Notes: generated by a model not told the origin, from the letters alone. A stretch of 64,000 nucleotides of DNA from Malus domestica (GCF_042453785.1 NC_091662.1:935001-999000), one strand, 5' to 3'. Positions 20,620 through 33,028 are shown, counted from the stretch's first letter. Program-made: numbers and translations.

Positions 20620-21073
20620 TCCGAACAGTGCTTCCGACTCTGGGCTCTGCCCTTGAAGCTTTAGAGGTAATGGTCCCTTCTCTGCTTCGCATCTTTCACT
20701 TACGAATATATGTATATTTTTGTGTAGTTATATTCAAACCCTGCTGCAAGATTTCCAAAATCTGGAAACAAATTTAATTCTTTGTAACTTAGAGAAATTG
20801 AGAGCACCAACAATTTGTTTCTCTTCGGGTTTTGGTTGAAACCCATTTCATTTCAGTGGCTAATTAGTGTTAAATTGCATTCAAAGTTTAAACCTTTGTT
20901 GCCAGATTTCCAGAATTTGAACGAAATTTTGATTTTTGTGTTACTTTTAGAAAACTAAGATGACCAACTTGTTCCTGTATCGAATTTAGTCGGAATCCAT
21001 TTGATTTATAAGTGAATTAGTTAGTGTTTTAGTGAACTAATAGATTTTTTTTTGAAATAGCAGATTTGGTAGG

Positions 21074-24000
21074 ATGGATGACAGTCTGTACGATGAGTTT
21101 GGGAATTACATAGGCCCGGAAATCGAGTCTGATCAAGAGAGTGATAGAGAGGACGAGGATGAGGAGCTGCCCGATAGGCAAGAGGATAGGGATGCATCAG
21201 ATGGCGATGATGCAGCTGCTGGTCCCAATGGGTGGCTGACTGCGTCCAATGATGTCGATATGGATAACCAGGTTGTCCTTGCTGAGGATAAAAAGTATTA
21301 TCCAACCGCGGAAGAGGTCTATGGTGAAGATGTTGAGACATTGGTTATGGATGAAGATGCACAGCCTCTGGAACAACCCATTATTAAGCCTGTAAGGAAT
21401 GTCAAGTTTGAGGTTGGTGTCAAGGATTCTTCCACCTACGTGTCGAACCAGTTCCTTTTGGGACTCATGTCGAACCCCTCTCTGGTTAGGAATGTAGCAC
21501 TTGTGGGGCACTTGCAGCACGGGAAGACAGTGTTCATGGATATGTTGGTGGAGCAGACTCACCATATGTCTACTTTTGATTCAAATAGCGATAAGCACAT
21601 GAGGTACACGGATACAAGGATTGATGAGCAAGAGAGGAGGATATCCATTAAGACAGTTCCTATGTCCCTTGTACTCGAGGATAGCAAGTGTAAATCGTAT
21701 TTGTGCAACATCATGGATACGCCTGGTCATGTCAATTTCTCTGATGAAATGACTGCAGCCCTTAGGCTTGCCGATGGTGCTGTCTTGATTGTGGACGCTG
21801 CAGAAGGAATGATGGTGAGCAACTCATCTTTCTTTTCATTGAATAATAAATATGCTATATGATATTGTGCCCTTTATTATACTACGATTTTATGTTTTGT
21901 TAAGTTAAGATCTATCATCAACATGATATTGTCATATATCACTGCCTCATCTGTAGAAGAATGTCAGAATGGGTATGATATTCCACTTGCTTAGAAAATT
22001 TTATGATTTTGATTGACAGGTAAATACCGAGAGGGCTATACGCCATGCAATCCAAGAGCGGCTACCAATTGTGGTTGTAATCAACAAGGTAAGATTTTCT
22101 CTTATTTCAGGGCTTCTTTATTTCTCATTTTCCCTCCATTTTATCACAGCATGAACCCATTAACTATATTGTTATTAGTACCAACATGAATTTTCATGTC
22201 AAAGGTTGACAGATTGATAACAGAACTCAAATTGCCCCCAAGAGATGCTTACTTCAAGATAAGGCATACTTTGGACGTCATTAATACCCACATAACTGCG
22301 GCCTCTTCAACTGCTGGCAATGTACAAATTATTGACCCTGTTGCAGGAAATGTTTGCTTTGCAAGTGCTACCGCAGGATGGTCATTCACGTTGCAATCGT
22401 TTGCAAAGCTATATCTTAAACTCCATGGGGCTGATAACACGGACGTAGATAAGTTTGCCTCTCGTCTCTGGGGAGATATGTACTATCATCCAGATGACAG
22501 GAGTTTTAGGAGAAAACCCCCTGCCAGTGGAGGCGAAAGGTCATTTGTCCAGTTTGTGCTCGAACCCCTGTATAAAATTTATAGCCAGGTGATTGGGGAA
22601 CATAAAAAGAGTGTGGAGGCAACTCTTGCTGAATTTGGTGTCACCCTCAGCAATGCAGCTTACAAGTTGAATGTTAGACCTCTGCTGAGGTTGGCTTGTA
22701 GCTCAGTTTTCGGATATGCCTCAGGCTTTACTGATATGCTGGTTCAACATATTCCTTCTCCTAAAGGTGCCGCAATGAGGAAAGTAGACCATATATATAC
22801 TGGACCAAAAGACTCTTTGATTTACAAGGCCATGAAGGATTGTGATCCTGATGGTCCTTTGATGGTCAATGTGACAAAATTGTATCCCAAGTCCGACTGT
22901 AGTGTGTTTGATGCATTTGGTAGGGTTTATAGTGGCAAGATTCAGACAGGGCAGACTGTGCGGGTATTGGGAGAAGGCTATTCACCAGAGGATGAGGAGG
23001 ACATGACAGTCAAAGAGGTGACTAAGTTATGGCTTTATCAAGCTCGAGATAGGATACCAATAGCCGAGGCTCCTCCTGGTACTTGGGTTCTTATTGAAGG
23101 TGTGGATGCTTCTATAATGAAAACTGCCACCATCTGTAATGAATATTACGACGAGGATGTATACATCTTCCGTCCTCTTCAGTTCAATACTCTGCCAGTT
23201 GTGAAAACAGCAACTGAGCCACTAAATCCAAGTGAGCTGCCAAAGATGGTGGAGGGACTAAGAAAGATAAGCAAGAGTTATCCTCTTGCAATCACTAAAG
23301 TTGAGGAGTCTGGGGAGCACACAATATTAGGTACAGGAGAACTCTACTTGGATTCAATAATGAAGGATCTTAGAGAGTTATATTCAGAAGTAGAAGTCAA
23401 GGTAATTGATTGCTCCAAGTTCTCATCCTCTCTTCACATTTTTTCTTTTAACGCAATTTTTCCACCTCTTAGGGATGTCAAGAATTTTTTTTTCTTGATG
23501 GATATGCGTTTGTTTGTAGGTTGCGGATCCTGTTGTTTCATTTTGTGAAACAGTGGTGGAGTCTTCGTCAATGAAATGTTTTGCTGAAACACCCAATAAG
23601 AAGAATAAAATAACTATGGTAAGAAGCAACCTCATTTTCAGAAATTTTATGTGATTCAGTTTTTAAAATATGACATGCTAAAAACCTTTGTCCTTTTGTA
23701 GATTGCGGAGCCATTGGAGAGAGGACTTGCTGAGGACATTGAGAATGGTGTTGTAAGCATTGATTGGTCTCGGAAGGATATAGGCAATTTTTTCCAGACT
23801 AGATATGAGTGGGATGTTCTTGCTGCACGTTCCATATGGGCATTTGGCCCTGATAAGCAGGTAATACACCTGCTACAGGCAGCACGTTATTTTGTTTATG
23901 AAGTGCTTTTGCTGTCCTTGGTTCTGTTTTAATCCTATTATAGTATAAACATAGCTTCATATAGCCCCGCCCCAACCCGCGGATAGCAAATCACCTTGTG

Positions 24001-25333
24001 AAATCAAAACATAGCTTTATATATCTTCTATATAACTTTCTTTTATTCATCTCTCCCTCCCTTCAAAATTTAGCTATACGTTCGAGACCTAGTGCTTTTG
24101 TTTGACAAAAGGGTATATTTGCAGGGACCTAACATTCTATTAGATGACACTCTTTCCACTGAAGTCGACAAAAGCTTGCTGAATGCTGTGAAGGATTCAA
24201 TTGTTCAAGGGTATTTTATTTGAATTCTTGTTCTTTTCCCCTATATTGTTGTTTCAGTTTATAGCTCATTATAATTTTATTTCGCACAGGTTTCAATGGG
24301 GTGCTCGAGAAGGACCCCTTTGTGATGAACCAATCAGAAATGTCAAGTTCAAAATTGTGGATGCAAGGATTGCCCAAGAGCCATTGCATCGTGGATCTGG
24401 CCAGATCATTCCCACATCTCGACGTGTGGCCTATTCATCTTTCCTGATGGCAACACCGCGGCTTATGGAGCCAGTATATTATGTGGAGGTATATCCTTGC
24501 TCCTTCACTTACGTCATAATGAGATTGATTTTCAAAACAGGTTGTATTCAAGTCCTCAGGAACTTAGATTGCTTAATGTATGAATCTCCTCGCTTCAATG
24601 AGGGGCGCTGAAGTTTGATTTTCTGATTAATTTCTGATGCCCTTCTTTTCAGATACAAACACCCATCGACTGTATTTCTGCAATCTACACTGTTCTATCT
24701 CGCAGGCGTGGACATGTTACTGCTGATGTTCCTCAACCTGGGACCCCTGCTTATATCGTCAAGGTATGTTGGATCAATTTTATTTTGTTGAGTTTCAGTT
24801 GCATTATACTGATCTTGGATTTTATCATGAGAGTGAAGACTGTCCAGCCATAATATTGATTTTTCATTTATTTTTCTCGTCCACTGAATTTCAGGCGTTC
24901 TTACCAGTGATCGAATCATTTGGCTTTGAAACTGATTTGAGGTACCATACCCAAGGACAGGCTTTCTGCCTCTCAGTGTTTGATCACTGGGCTATAGTCC
25001 CTGGGGATCCACTTGATAAGAGCATCGTTCTGCGACCCCTTGAACCTGCCCCAATTCAGCATCTGGCCCGTGAGTTTATGGTCAAGACAAGACGTAGAAA
25101 GGTAAAACATTCCCTCTGCTCTCTCTTCCACTTTTGGTACCTCGAGAATAGTTTAACTCACATGCTAAAATTTTTCCAAACTATGCACTGCTGCCTCGTT
25201 ATACGGCTGAGTTTTGTTTTGTTGAATTTTGCAGGGAATGAGCGAGGATGTGAGCATCAACAAATTCTTCGACGAGGCTATGATGGTGGAGCTGGCTCAG
25301 CAGGCAGCTGATCTTCATCTGCAAATGATATGA
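21074..25333 (+). CDS. CLO: U5 snRNP 116-kDa GTPase (Snu114/EFTUD2 homologue, CLOTHO/GFA1)
   Basis: Ten coding exons: 21074-21814, 22020-22088, 22205-23401, 23520-23618, 23702-23860, 24125-24210, 24290-24488, 24653-24763, 24895-25101 and 25235-25333. They encode 988 aa, close to the size of the Arabidopsis protein. The acidic N-terminal extension (residues 1-60) is typical of Snu114. An EF-G-like GTPase follows: P-loop GHLQHGKT at 145-152, DTPGH at 215-219, and NKVD, which is split across the exon 2/3 junction. The large third exon covers translation-factor domain II and the following region. The last exons carry EF-G domain IV/V-like sequence with SRRRGHV and a C-terminal [16 protein letters not shown]. 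In the spliceosome this GTPase controls U4/U6 unwinding and spliceosome disassembly. All splice sites are GT-AG and no lesion is visible. A CT-rich leader with an intron precedes it. Confidence 0.95.
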
Positions 25334-26215
25334 TCGTGGCGGGGGCTTCACAACACGGTGTCCGCTTGTCCAAAGTTGAGGAACGAAATTGTACGCGATT
25401 TTATTTGGATGAAAACCAGTAGAAGTAGTTGTTGAACACGCAAGTTACAATTTTGAATGCAATAGTAAATTTAGCTGTTGTAACTTTTTGATGTCCAATA
25501 CCCTTTGCGACCGTTGTATCCGATATTCGTCAAATCCTTCCTAACTTAATAGAAAAATTGGTGTGAGAATTTCTAAATTGTAATGTTATCTGATGATATT
25601 GTTCTCTCTAATTTATACATGTTTTATCCCATTTTTCTACGAAAGAGACTTGTTTACACCGTTATACTTTTTAAGTTAATTATACATTGTTACGTGTTTT
25701 AATGTTTATGTATGACAGTGTGTGACTAACTTCGTGTACTGACATTGTCAGCAAGATCTTCCATTTCCACGATTTTGACTTGTCTCTTTCACTCCATTTG
25801 ATTTTTTAATTTCAAATTTTAATTTAATAATTAATTAGGTAAACAGAGGGTTTTCTTGGACATTACATTTCCAGGAAAGCCCCAATCTTTGAATCTCAGG
25901 CCTTCCTCCTTCAAATTTCAACACAAATCCGAAATCCTTATTATTTTACTCTTTATGATTTTGTACAGAGATTTCTTTACAAATTTCGATACCGGATCTC
26001 ACAGAGGCAATCTCAATACCCTAACCCTAGCTTCGTCCCCATTTCCCCCTCTGCACAAACAGAGATTTGATCGGGAAAATCAGGTAAAATTAGGGTTTTT
26101 ATACATTTTTCCATCTTCGCAGCCACTGAATTTTCTGTGCATTAAAGATTCCATCTTTATGGATCCACCATTTTTTTTGCTGTAAGTATAGTTACTGTAT
26201 AATCTGAGCATTTCC
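25334..26215. other. Intergenic region between U5 snRNP gene and transporter gene
   Basis: Contains the 3' UTR of the first gene and the leader of the next. A telo-box-like ACCCTAACCCTAGC at about 26018-26031 and a second at about 26259 mark the transporter promoter/leader; these are frequent in plant housekeeping promoters. No other gene seen. Confidence 0.45.
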
Positions 26216-26245
26216 GTGGAGCAATATTTTGGGATCGGATACAAA

Positions 26246-27931
26246 ATGCGATCCGAAACCCTAACCCTAGCTCCAGCTCTCAATTTTTTCCCAAATCTCA
26301 AACCCCCACACAAAACCCTAGCTTTCCACCAAATTTCAGTCCTAATCATCACCTTCCTCGCCTATGCTTCCTTCCATGCCTCCAGAAAGCCCCCAAGCAT
26401 TGTCAAGAGCGTGCTTGGGCCCACAGTTCAGGCCAATTCGAGCTCCGTCGACACGGGGTGGGCTCCCTTTGATGGTCCCCGGGGCACCCACCGGCTAGGA
26501 GAGCTTGATCTTGCGTTTCTTTCCGCGTATTCGATTGGAATGTACTTTGCAGGGCATGTCGGTGATCGGATTGATTTGAGGTTGTTTCTTGTGTTTGGGA
26601 TGATGTGTAGTGGCATTTTAACGATATTTTTCGGGTTAGGATATTGGTTTGATGTTCATGTATTGGGGTACTTTATGGCGGTTCAACTTCTTTGTGGATT
26701 GGTTCAGTCGATTGGGTGGCCCTGTGTGGTGGCTATTGTGGGAAACTGGTTTGAGAAAGGGAAGAGGGGGTTGATCATGGGGGTCTGGAGCTCACATACC
26801 TCGGTTGGAAACATCATTGGGTCGGTTGTGGCATCCGGGGTCTTGGAATTCGGATGGGGTTGGTCCTTTGTGGTGCCTGGGGTGTTGGTGATTTTGGTTG
26901 GGATTGTGGTGTTTTTGTTTCTTCCTGTGTGTCCAGAAGACTTGGGGTTTGAGTCTCTGGTGAAGGAGATTCAGATGAATGTGGAAGTTAATGGCGTGGA
27001 GAATTTGGAGGGGAAGGTAGAATCAGAGGAAGCTGGGCTTCTTCGATCAGAGACTGCAGATTTTGGAACAGAGAATGCAGATGGCGATGCAGACACAGGT
27101 TCTTTGGCTGCAGTTGGGTTTCTAGAGGCATGGAGGTTACCGGGTGTGGCACCATTTGCTTTCTGCCTCTTCTTTTCGAAGCTTGTGTCTTACACTTTCC
27201 TTTACTGGTTGCCCTTTTACATAAGGCACACAGGTACTTCCTCGATTTAGATTTGTATACATGATTTTGCAATTGAATTCTTGGGATAGTCTTGTGATTA
27301 TTGTCGGGTTTCATGCTTTAGTTTTAAGCGACCACCTTTGTTAATCTTCTTGTATTCATTATGAGTTTTGTTTCACCTTGCAGCTGTTGCCGGCATGCAT
27401 TTGTCACACAAAACTGCCGGGAACCTTTCAGCCATATTCGATATTGGAGGAGTCTTTGGTGGAATTTTAGCAGGATTGATATCTGATATGATCGAAGCTA
27501 GAGCTGTAACCTCAATCGCGTTTTTGTTACTTTCGGTTCCAGCCCTTGTTCTCTACCGGCTTTATGGAAGCCTATCGATGGTTGCCAACATTGTTTTGAT
27601 GTTTCTTTCGGGATTGCTGGTGAATGGCCCGTACTCACTCATCACAACAGCCGTTGCTGCTGATCTTGGTACGCAGACCACGATCAAAGGAAATTCCCGA
27701 GCATTAGCCACTGTAACTGCAATCATAGACGGAACAGGTTCTGTTGGGGCAGCTCTTGGCCCGCTTTTGGCCGGGTATATCTCCACGACGGGGTGGAACA
27801 ACGTGTTTGTCATGCTGATTCTTGCTATTTTCTCTGCAACTTTGTTTTTGATTCGGATTGCGAGAACCGAGATTAAGGGGAAATTGAATGAGGGAAAATG
27901 GTCTTTGTATAGCCGCATAGGAGGCACATAG
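26246..27931 (+). CDS. Glycerol-3-phosphate transporter-like MFS permease (SLC37 type)
   Basis: Two exons, 26246-27233 and 27384-27931, encode 511 aa. ATG 26246 was chosen because the frame upstream lacks another ATG. The protein is a twelve-helix major facilitator. The first helix region contains the family-like YASFHASRKPPSIVKSVL, and the RFLVFG/GGHVGDR-like loop follows helix 2 (here AGHVGDRIDLRLFLVFG). A hydrophilic, Glu-rich central loop (about 240-300) separates the two six-helix halves. The second half begins near FSKLVSYTFLYWLPFYI and contains GVFGGILAGLISD. SLC37/GlpT relatives exchange organic phosphates for inorganic phosphate. In plants these permeases are annotated as putative glycerol-3-phosphate transporters linked to phosphate starvation; the substrate is inferred from family only. 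The frame is intact. Confidence 0.9.
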
Positions 27932-28110
27932 TGATTGAGATTTTCTAATTTCTTGTCATACCACAAAAGTAAGTAGATTTTAGGCAGATCCATTTCTCTA
28001 CGTTTTTTGTATCTCATTGTTTTGTTCTACATTCATTATTCTTTTTTTTTTTTTTTGTCTAACGATAAATTTTGTTAGATTAGATGTTTGATTAGCTACT
28101 CGGCATTTCA
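27932..28110. other. 3' flank of the transporter gene with a truncated SINE tail
   Basis: A T-run at about 28042-28056 followed by GTCTAACGATAAATTTTGTTAGATTAG repeats, in diverged form, the tail of the SINE at 449-565. The rest of that SINE is missing. Confidence 0.5.
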
Positions 28111-28163
28111 ATGTTAGACATACTCCATAGCATAATAGGATTGCAGAGAGAATAAATAAGACC

Positions 28164-28346
28164 TTGGTCGAGAAAGTTCGTTGCATGCTATTTCAAGCTA
28201 AGTTGCCAAAGAGATTTTGGGCAGAAGCTTTGAGCTATGCATGTCATGTGCTTAATCGACTACCATCAACAACATTGGAGGGTATAACACCCATTGAAGT
28301 TTCAATGGGTCTAAAGAATCAGCTCGGGACTACGATAAGCTACTAG
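28164..28346 (+). pseudogene. Copia integrase C-terminal fragment
   Basis: The frame MVEKVRCMLFQAKLPKRFWA with CHVLNRLPS is the conserved end of the copia integrase core and its linker. A stop codon falls in the frame just upstream (about 28128), where the family reads continuously. A frameshift or stop ends it at 28346, before the link to RT. Confidence 0.8.
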
Positions 28347-28935
28347 TTTTGGATGCAGTGACTACTTTCATGTGAAGGAAAACAAACTGGATCTATGAGC
28401 CAAGAAAGTTGTCTTTATGTGATTCAATAGTGGTGTGAAAGGCTTCAGACTTTCGTGTCTCGAGTTGAACAAGATTATAGTAAGTAGAGATGTGACATTC
28501 GATGGAAGTCACATGAAATTGAAGGAAGATGTTCAGATGGTAGAGCTTGGGGAACAAGTAATTGTGAATTCACAGCCAAGTAAGGAAGCTGTGGAAGAAG
28601 AAAGGCAAGGTGATCAACTTGAACATGAAGAGGGTGATCATGAAGAAGAAACACCATCAGAAGAACTAAAGAAACAAGATGATTGCATAGCCAAAAGGAA
28701 GGGAAAAAGAGACATCCCTACCTACGAGATATAAAGATTGCATGGCCTGCAAGGGATATGCATTGCCAGTAATTGAGGCTGAAATTTCCACTAATTTTGA
28801 AGAAGCAGTAAATGGCCTGATGCAATGGACGATGAGATGCTCTCCCTTCACAAGAATAAGACTTGGGAATTGGTGGAGCTGCCTAGAGAAAGGAAAGCAA
28901 TTGGCTGCAAATAGGTTTATGCAAAGAAGGGTGAA

Positions 28936-29622
28936 GTGGATAACAAGAGCTTGGTAAGATTTAAAGCTAGGCTAGTGGCTAAAAGATATGCTCAGAATGA
29001 GGGAATATATTACAATGAGATTTTTTCTACTATGGTTAAGCACTCATCCATTCGAATAATGATTACCCTAGTTGCACAATTCAACCTTGAATTTGTACAA
29101 CTAGACGTGAAGACTGCATTCCTTCATGGTAATTTGGATGAAGAGATTTATATGAGACAATCTGAGGGGTATCGAGTGAAGGGCAAAGAAAGATTGGTTT
29201 GTAAGCTCAGAAAATCTCTTTATGGTTTGAAGCATCAACCTTGAATTGGTACAACTAGACGTGAAGACTCCATTCCTTCATGATAATTTGGATAAGAGAT
29301 TTATATGAGACAACCCGAGTGGTATTTAAAATTTGACAATTTTATGAAGGGTCAAGACTATACAAGAAGTTACTATGATCACTGTGTTTATCATAAGAAG
29401 TTGAAAGATGGTTCGTTTGTGTACTTGTTAATCTATGTGGACGACATGCTCATAGCCTCAAGCAATATTTCAAAGATAGAAAAGTTGAAGGAGCAAATGA
29501 GAAGGGAGTTTGAAATGAAGGATCTTGATGAAGCCAAGAAAATACTAGGAATTGAGATCTTAAGGGATAGACAAAAAGGTTTGGTCTGTTTGTCTCAAAA
29601 GCGATATCTTGAGAAGTTGTGA
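28936..29622 (+). pseudogene. Copia reverse transcriptase, broken
   Basis: Two frames: 28936-29244 (KARLVAKRYAQ, VQLDVKTAFLHGNL, LVCKLRKSLYGLKHQP) and 29305-29622 (WYLKFDNFM, LLIYVDDMLIAS, GIEI, CLSQKRYL). They are separated by stops and by a second copy of about 80 bp of the upstream RT sequence (29087-29166 repeated at 29237-29315). The catalytic YVDD is intact in the sequence but cannot be read through from the upstream frame. Confidence 0.85.
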
Positions 29623-29685
29623 CAAAAGTTTGGAGTAACAAAAGACACTAAGCATGTAGGAACTCCATTATGTGCTCACTTCAAG

Positions 29686-30406
29686 TTGAGCAGTCAACAA
29701 TGTCCCAAAACTGATGAAGAAAAGATGAATATGGATGGTATTCCATATTCTAATTTGGTTGGAGGATTAATGTATGCTATGGTGTGTATTCGTCTTGATA
29801 TAGCACATGCAGTTGGAATTGTTAATAGGTTCATGCATAATCTTGGAAGAGAACATTGGAATGCTGCTCAGTGGATACTAAGGTATTTACATGGAACGAG
29901 GGACAAATGTATTTGTTTTGAAAGATCTGATGAAGGAATTGATAAGTTCTTAGTTGGATGTGTAGACTCAGACTTTGCTGAAGACTAAAAGATTGATGAC
30001 TGGGAATGTGTTTACTATGGCAAATGGTCCTATATGCTGGAGATCAATATTACAACCAACGGTGGCACTATCAACCACATAAGCAGAATAAATGGTGATC
30101 GTTGAAGCTATCAAAGAAGCAATGTGGACTCTAGGGTTGTTAGGAGACTTAGGTGTAGAATGACATAAGTTGGATGTATATTGTGATAGCTAAAGTGCCA
30201 TTTATTTGGCCAGATATCAGGTACATCATGATAGGACTAAGCACATTGATGTACGATATTTTTGTGTGAGAGAAGTGGTAGTTGAAGGTGAGATTTGTCT
30301 AAAAAAGGTTGCTACAAAAGATAATCCAACTGATATGTTGACAAAGGTGGTTAATGCAGCTAAGTTCGAGCACTACTTGGATTTGGTGCAGTTGAAGCAA
30401 GTTTGA
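29686..30406 (+). pseudogene. Copia RNase H region, broken
   Basis: 29686-29988 encodes YSNLVGGLMYA, RLDIAHAVGIVNRF and AAQWILRYLHGT, the conserved connection between RT and RNase H. The frame changes after SDFAED. 30206-30406 encodes KHIDVRYF and the C-terminal DNPTDMLTK. In-frame stops occur between them, for example near 30090 and 30190. Confidence 0.85.
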
Positions 30407-30475
30407 TCTTGCGATATGGTGGAGCAACGGAAGTTGTTTGATGCCTCATTATGGATTTCATGCCAAGGTGGAGAT

Positions 30476-30860
30476 TGTTGGATTTGGAATTAAATCAACA
30501 TGCCTAAACTAAAACAAGGATCAAGATATCTTGGACGCAAGATATTTGGATTTGTGTTTTCTAGTTGGTTTGGAATTTGATTTTATTGTAGGATTTGGTT
30601 TCCTGTATTCCAAGGACTTTGTGTAAACCTATGACATCTATTAGGATAAATAGATCGATGTGGGATAGAATTTTGTGTGTGAAAGTTATGAGAGGCATAC
30701 GTTTGTATACTTGAGAACACTTGTATTTGTGAGTTCTCTTGTATTTGTTGATAATCAATAAAGCTTCCGTTGTTAGAGAGATAATCCTATAGTGGAGGAA
30801 CTCTGAAGTCGTTGTGTTTTGTTTATTGCTTGATTATTATTTTTTGTTTAGTTTACAACA
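30476..30860 (+). repeat. 3' LTR of the copia element
   Basis: 385 bp, starting TGTTGGATTT and ending TTACAACA, with the short inverted TGTTG/CAACA termini of LTRs. A purine-rich tract (GGTGGAGA) lies immediately upstream. No second LTR is found in the window. Confidence 0.8.
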
Positions 30861-30861
30861 T

Positions 30862-31385
30862 ACTGAACAAAGACGTTGGTTTCCAAACAGTGCGCGACTC
30901 TTCTTTATCAAAGGTGAGCCACCCTCTGCGGAAAGTTAAATAGAACTCATTAGTAAATGCAAACACCCAGATATCATTTAGGGAAATTAACTGATAATAG
31001 TTTATTAAATATATTGAAATTACTCTTATATATTATTATAAAGAACGAAAAAAAAATTTATTTATCTTCATTAGTATGTGAAGTTTTAATTTCGAATATC
31101 GTGAATGATAAGTTCGATACTAAATTATTTTTTAATTTTATTTTTTAATAGAATTATAGTATTAGCGGATTAGATAGTAATTATTTCTCCACCTTTTAAT
31201 TATATAGGTGGCTCGTCCTTTATCTCCAAAATCTGCTCACCACCACTGATTTTGTTTGCCCGTTTTATAGGGAAGAAAAGGGAACTGGAGGGAGACTTGA
31301 GTTGACTGCTCCAGCAGAGAACGCCATACCCATAGCTAAGAACATCCCGCTATACATCCAAAGGAAAGAAACATGCTAAAGTGAT
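30862..31385. repeat. Direct duplication, copy A (unfilled copy)
   Basis: Matches 32938-33965 in the same orientation (GGTTTCCAAACAGTG, GATATCATTTAGGGAAATTAA, CTTTATCTCC, ACTGGAGGGAGACTTGAG, ACATCCCGCTATA). It lacks three insertions present in copy B: the Harbinger MITE at 33032, the LTR-like piece at about 33405 and the MITE at 33696. Around the LTR-like piece the two copies also differ in length. Confidence 0.85.
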
Positions 31386-32090
31386 GATGGTGCTTATCAT
31401 CTTATGTATTACTTTTAGATGAGTTTTAGTTATGTTAGTTAATTAAGCAGCAAAAGGTTCAATCCTGTTAATTAGGGATTGTTGCTAGGAATCTAATAAA
31501 AATTTAAGTAAATTGTAGCAATGGTTCATCAACTTTAATCAAATTAGAACAATGGTCCATCAACTAAAAATTCATTACCATTGGTCCCTCAACTTATCAA
31601 AATATGTAGCTATAGTCATTTTCATCAATTTCGTCAAAATTTTGTCAAAATAAGTTATGTTGGAATAACCATTTATATAATTAGGGTCCCTCAAATCATC
31701 AAAGTGTGTAATTATGATCATTTTCGTCGACAACGTCAAAAATTTCATCAAAACGAGTTATGTTGGAAGAATCATTGTTACAATTAGATTAGAGTTAAGG
31801 TATCATTTCTCCAGTTGAATTAAAGTTGAGGGACTAATGATAATATATTTTAAGTTAAAGGACCGTAACTGCATATTTTGATGAGTTGATGGATCAATAG
31901 TAATAGATTTTTAATTGAAAGATCATTGCTTCAATTAAGTTAAAATTAAGAGACCATAATTACAATTTACTCTAAAGATTGTAGTGGCTGCACGAAGCTG
32001 AAAAATTAAGTTTTAAACCACGTGGATCATTTCAAGTGATCGACTTTTGGTTTGGAAGGTGCCAAAAAAACAAATGTTGGAAATAAGAGT
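31351..32090. mobile_element. Small TIR element, copy in copy-A context, with nested insertion
   Basis: Begins TATACATCCAAAGGAAAG at 31351. Its body matches, in reverse complement, the element at 33941-34212 (for example AGATGAGTTTTAG, TTAATTAAGCAGC, GGATTGTTGCT, GGTTTGGAAGGTGC). The right terminal repeat is not recognisable and the end is approximate. It is interrupted at about 31510-31980 by another element. Confidence 0.55.
31510..31980. mobile_element. Non-autonomous DNA element with AGTAAATTGTA-type ends
   Basis: The left AAGTAAATTGTAGCAATGG and right CCATAATTACAATTTACTCT are inverted. Internal sequence repeats phrases of the type GGTCCATCAACT, CATCAACTTTAATC and TTGAGGGAC in both orientations, so it can fold back. 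The related element at 33941-34212 lacks it, which gives an empty site reading ATAAAAAATTTAGTGACTGCACC. Exact ends are uncertain by a few bases. Confidence 0.6.
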
Positions 32091-32304
32091 TATTATTCAA
32101 GCAAACTACAAATTAATAATTGTGTCCACTTCTTTTGGACGATGATGCGTTTAAGTCAGTCAGGCAAGGCAACTTGGATAAGTCGAAATTTTGACCAAAG
32201 TGTGAACCTTTTGAAGGTACCCCATGACGCGGTTCACTGTTTGTGTGCTTGATAAATAATAATAAAAAAAATCAAGTATAACAAGTTGTATACAGTAGAT
32301 TTAT

Positions 32305-32540
32305 GATTCGTTTAGACGTACTTTTACAATGACTCAAAATTATTTTAGAGAAAATAATTTTACGTTCCAAAAGCATGTAGATTGCTTCTTGGAATAACGC
32401 ATTAGTTGTGTGCTTTTTTCAGGAATCAGTTCAAGTGTTTTTTTAGAATTCACTTACATTTTTACTAAAAATTAATTTCAATAACATTTTCATCAAAAAC
32501 CATTTTAACAATTTTTAAATCACTTTCAAACAAATCCTTG
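32305..32540. mobile_element. Degraded MITE related to the one at 20118
   Basis: CGTTTAGACGTACTTTTACAATGACT at the left and AATCACTTTCAAACAAATCC at the right are diverged inverted ends resembling the MITE at 20118-20356. Internal GCTTCTTGGAATAA and AAGTGTTTTT words also correspond. Confidence 0.4.
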
Positions 32541-32707
32541 ATCATCAACTCGTTGTCTTTCTTCTCCTAAAAAAAAATATCAGTGTTGGAGAACTGAAGA
32601 TAACATACATGATGAGATTTAAAGATTGTATTTAATTTTTCAAGTTATCCTCCAAGTTAGTTTTTAAGAGGAAATAGTATCAAAGTACCATTTCAATTGG
32701 GTTTGGG

Positions 32708-32903
32708 GATTTGGATCCTCTCCTGAGCAAAGGAGACAGAGCTTCATGACTTACATATACAGACTGTTAAATTTTGATCTAACGACTACAATTATTATAA
32801 CTTTAAAAGTATATCATATTTGTAATCATTAGATAAAAATTCAACGGTCTGTGTGTTTGAGTAATGAGAATTTGTCTCCCTTGCTCAGGAGAGGATCCAA
32901 ATC
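32708..32903. mobile_element. MITE with 30-bp inverted ends, copy 1
   Basis: The left GATTTGGATCCTCTCCTGAG and right CTCAGGAGAGGATCCAAATC are perfect complements over 20 bp and continue imperfectly inward. The centre contains TTTTGATCTAACGAC and CAATTATTATAACTTT, shared with the copy at 33696. No coding capacity. Confidence 0.75.
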
Positions 32904-33028
32904 AATCGTGTCTAATGAAGATAAGTTGCTTTGTTTACCGAACAAACACGTCGGTTTCCAAACAGTGCCCGACTCTTCTTTACCAAAGGTAGGCCACCCT
33001 CTCTAGAAAGTCAAATACAACTCATTAG

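Larger units (their letters stand above)
28110..30860 (+). mobile_element. 5'-truncated, decayed Ty1/copia retrotransposon
   Basis: In order from the left come the end of integrase (about 28130-28345), a linker, reverse transcriptase (about 28930-29625, with the YVDDM catalytic box), RNase H (about 29690-30400, with KHIDVRYF and the ADMLTK-like TDMLTK end) and a 3' LTR (30476-30860). The order integrase before RT defines copia. There is no 5' LTR, gag or protease. Several in-frame stops and frame changes break it, and part of RT is duplicated. It is not capable of autonomous movement. Confidence 0.9.

Noticed and set aside
21197..21565. Minus-strand frame over the first coding exon of the U5 snRNP gene
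   Set aside because: Shadow of a strongly supported plus-strand exon.
23423..23548. Extension of the third U5 snRNP exon past 23401
   Set aside because: A GTAATT donor at 23402 and the family alignment show that this is intron read-through.
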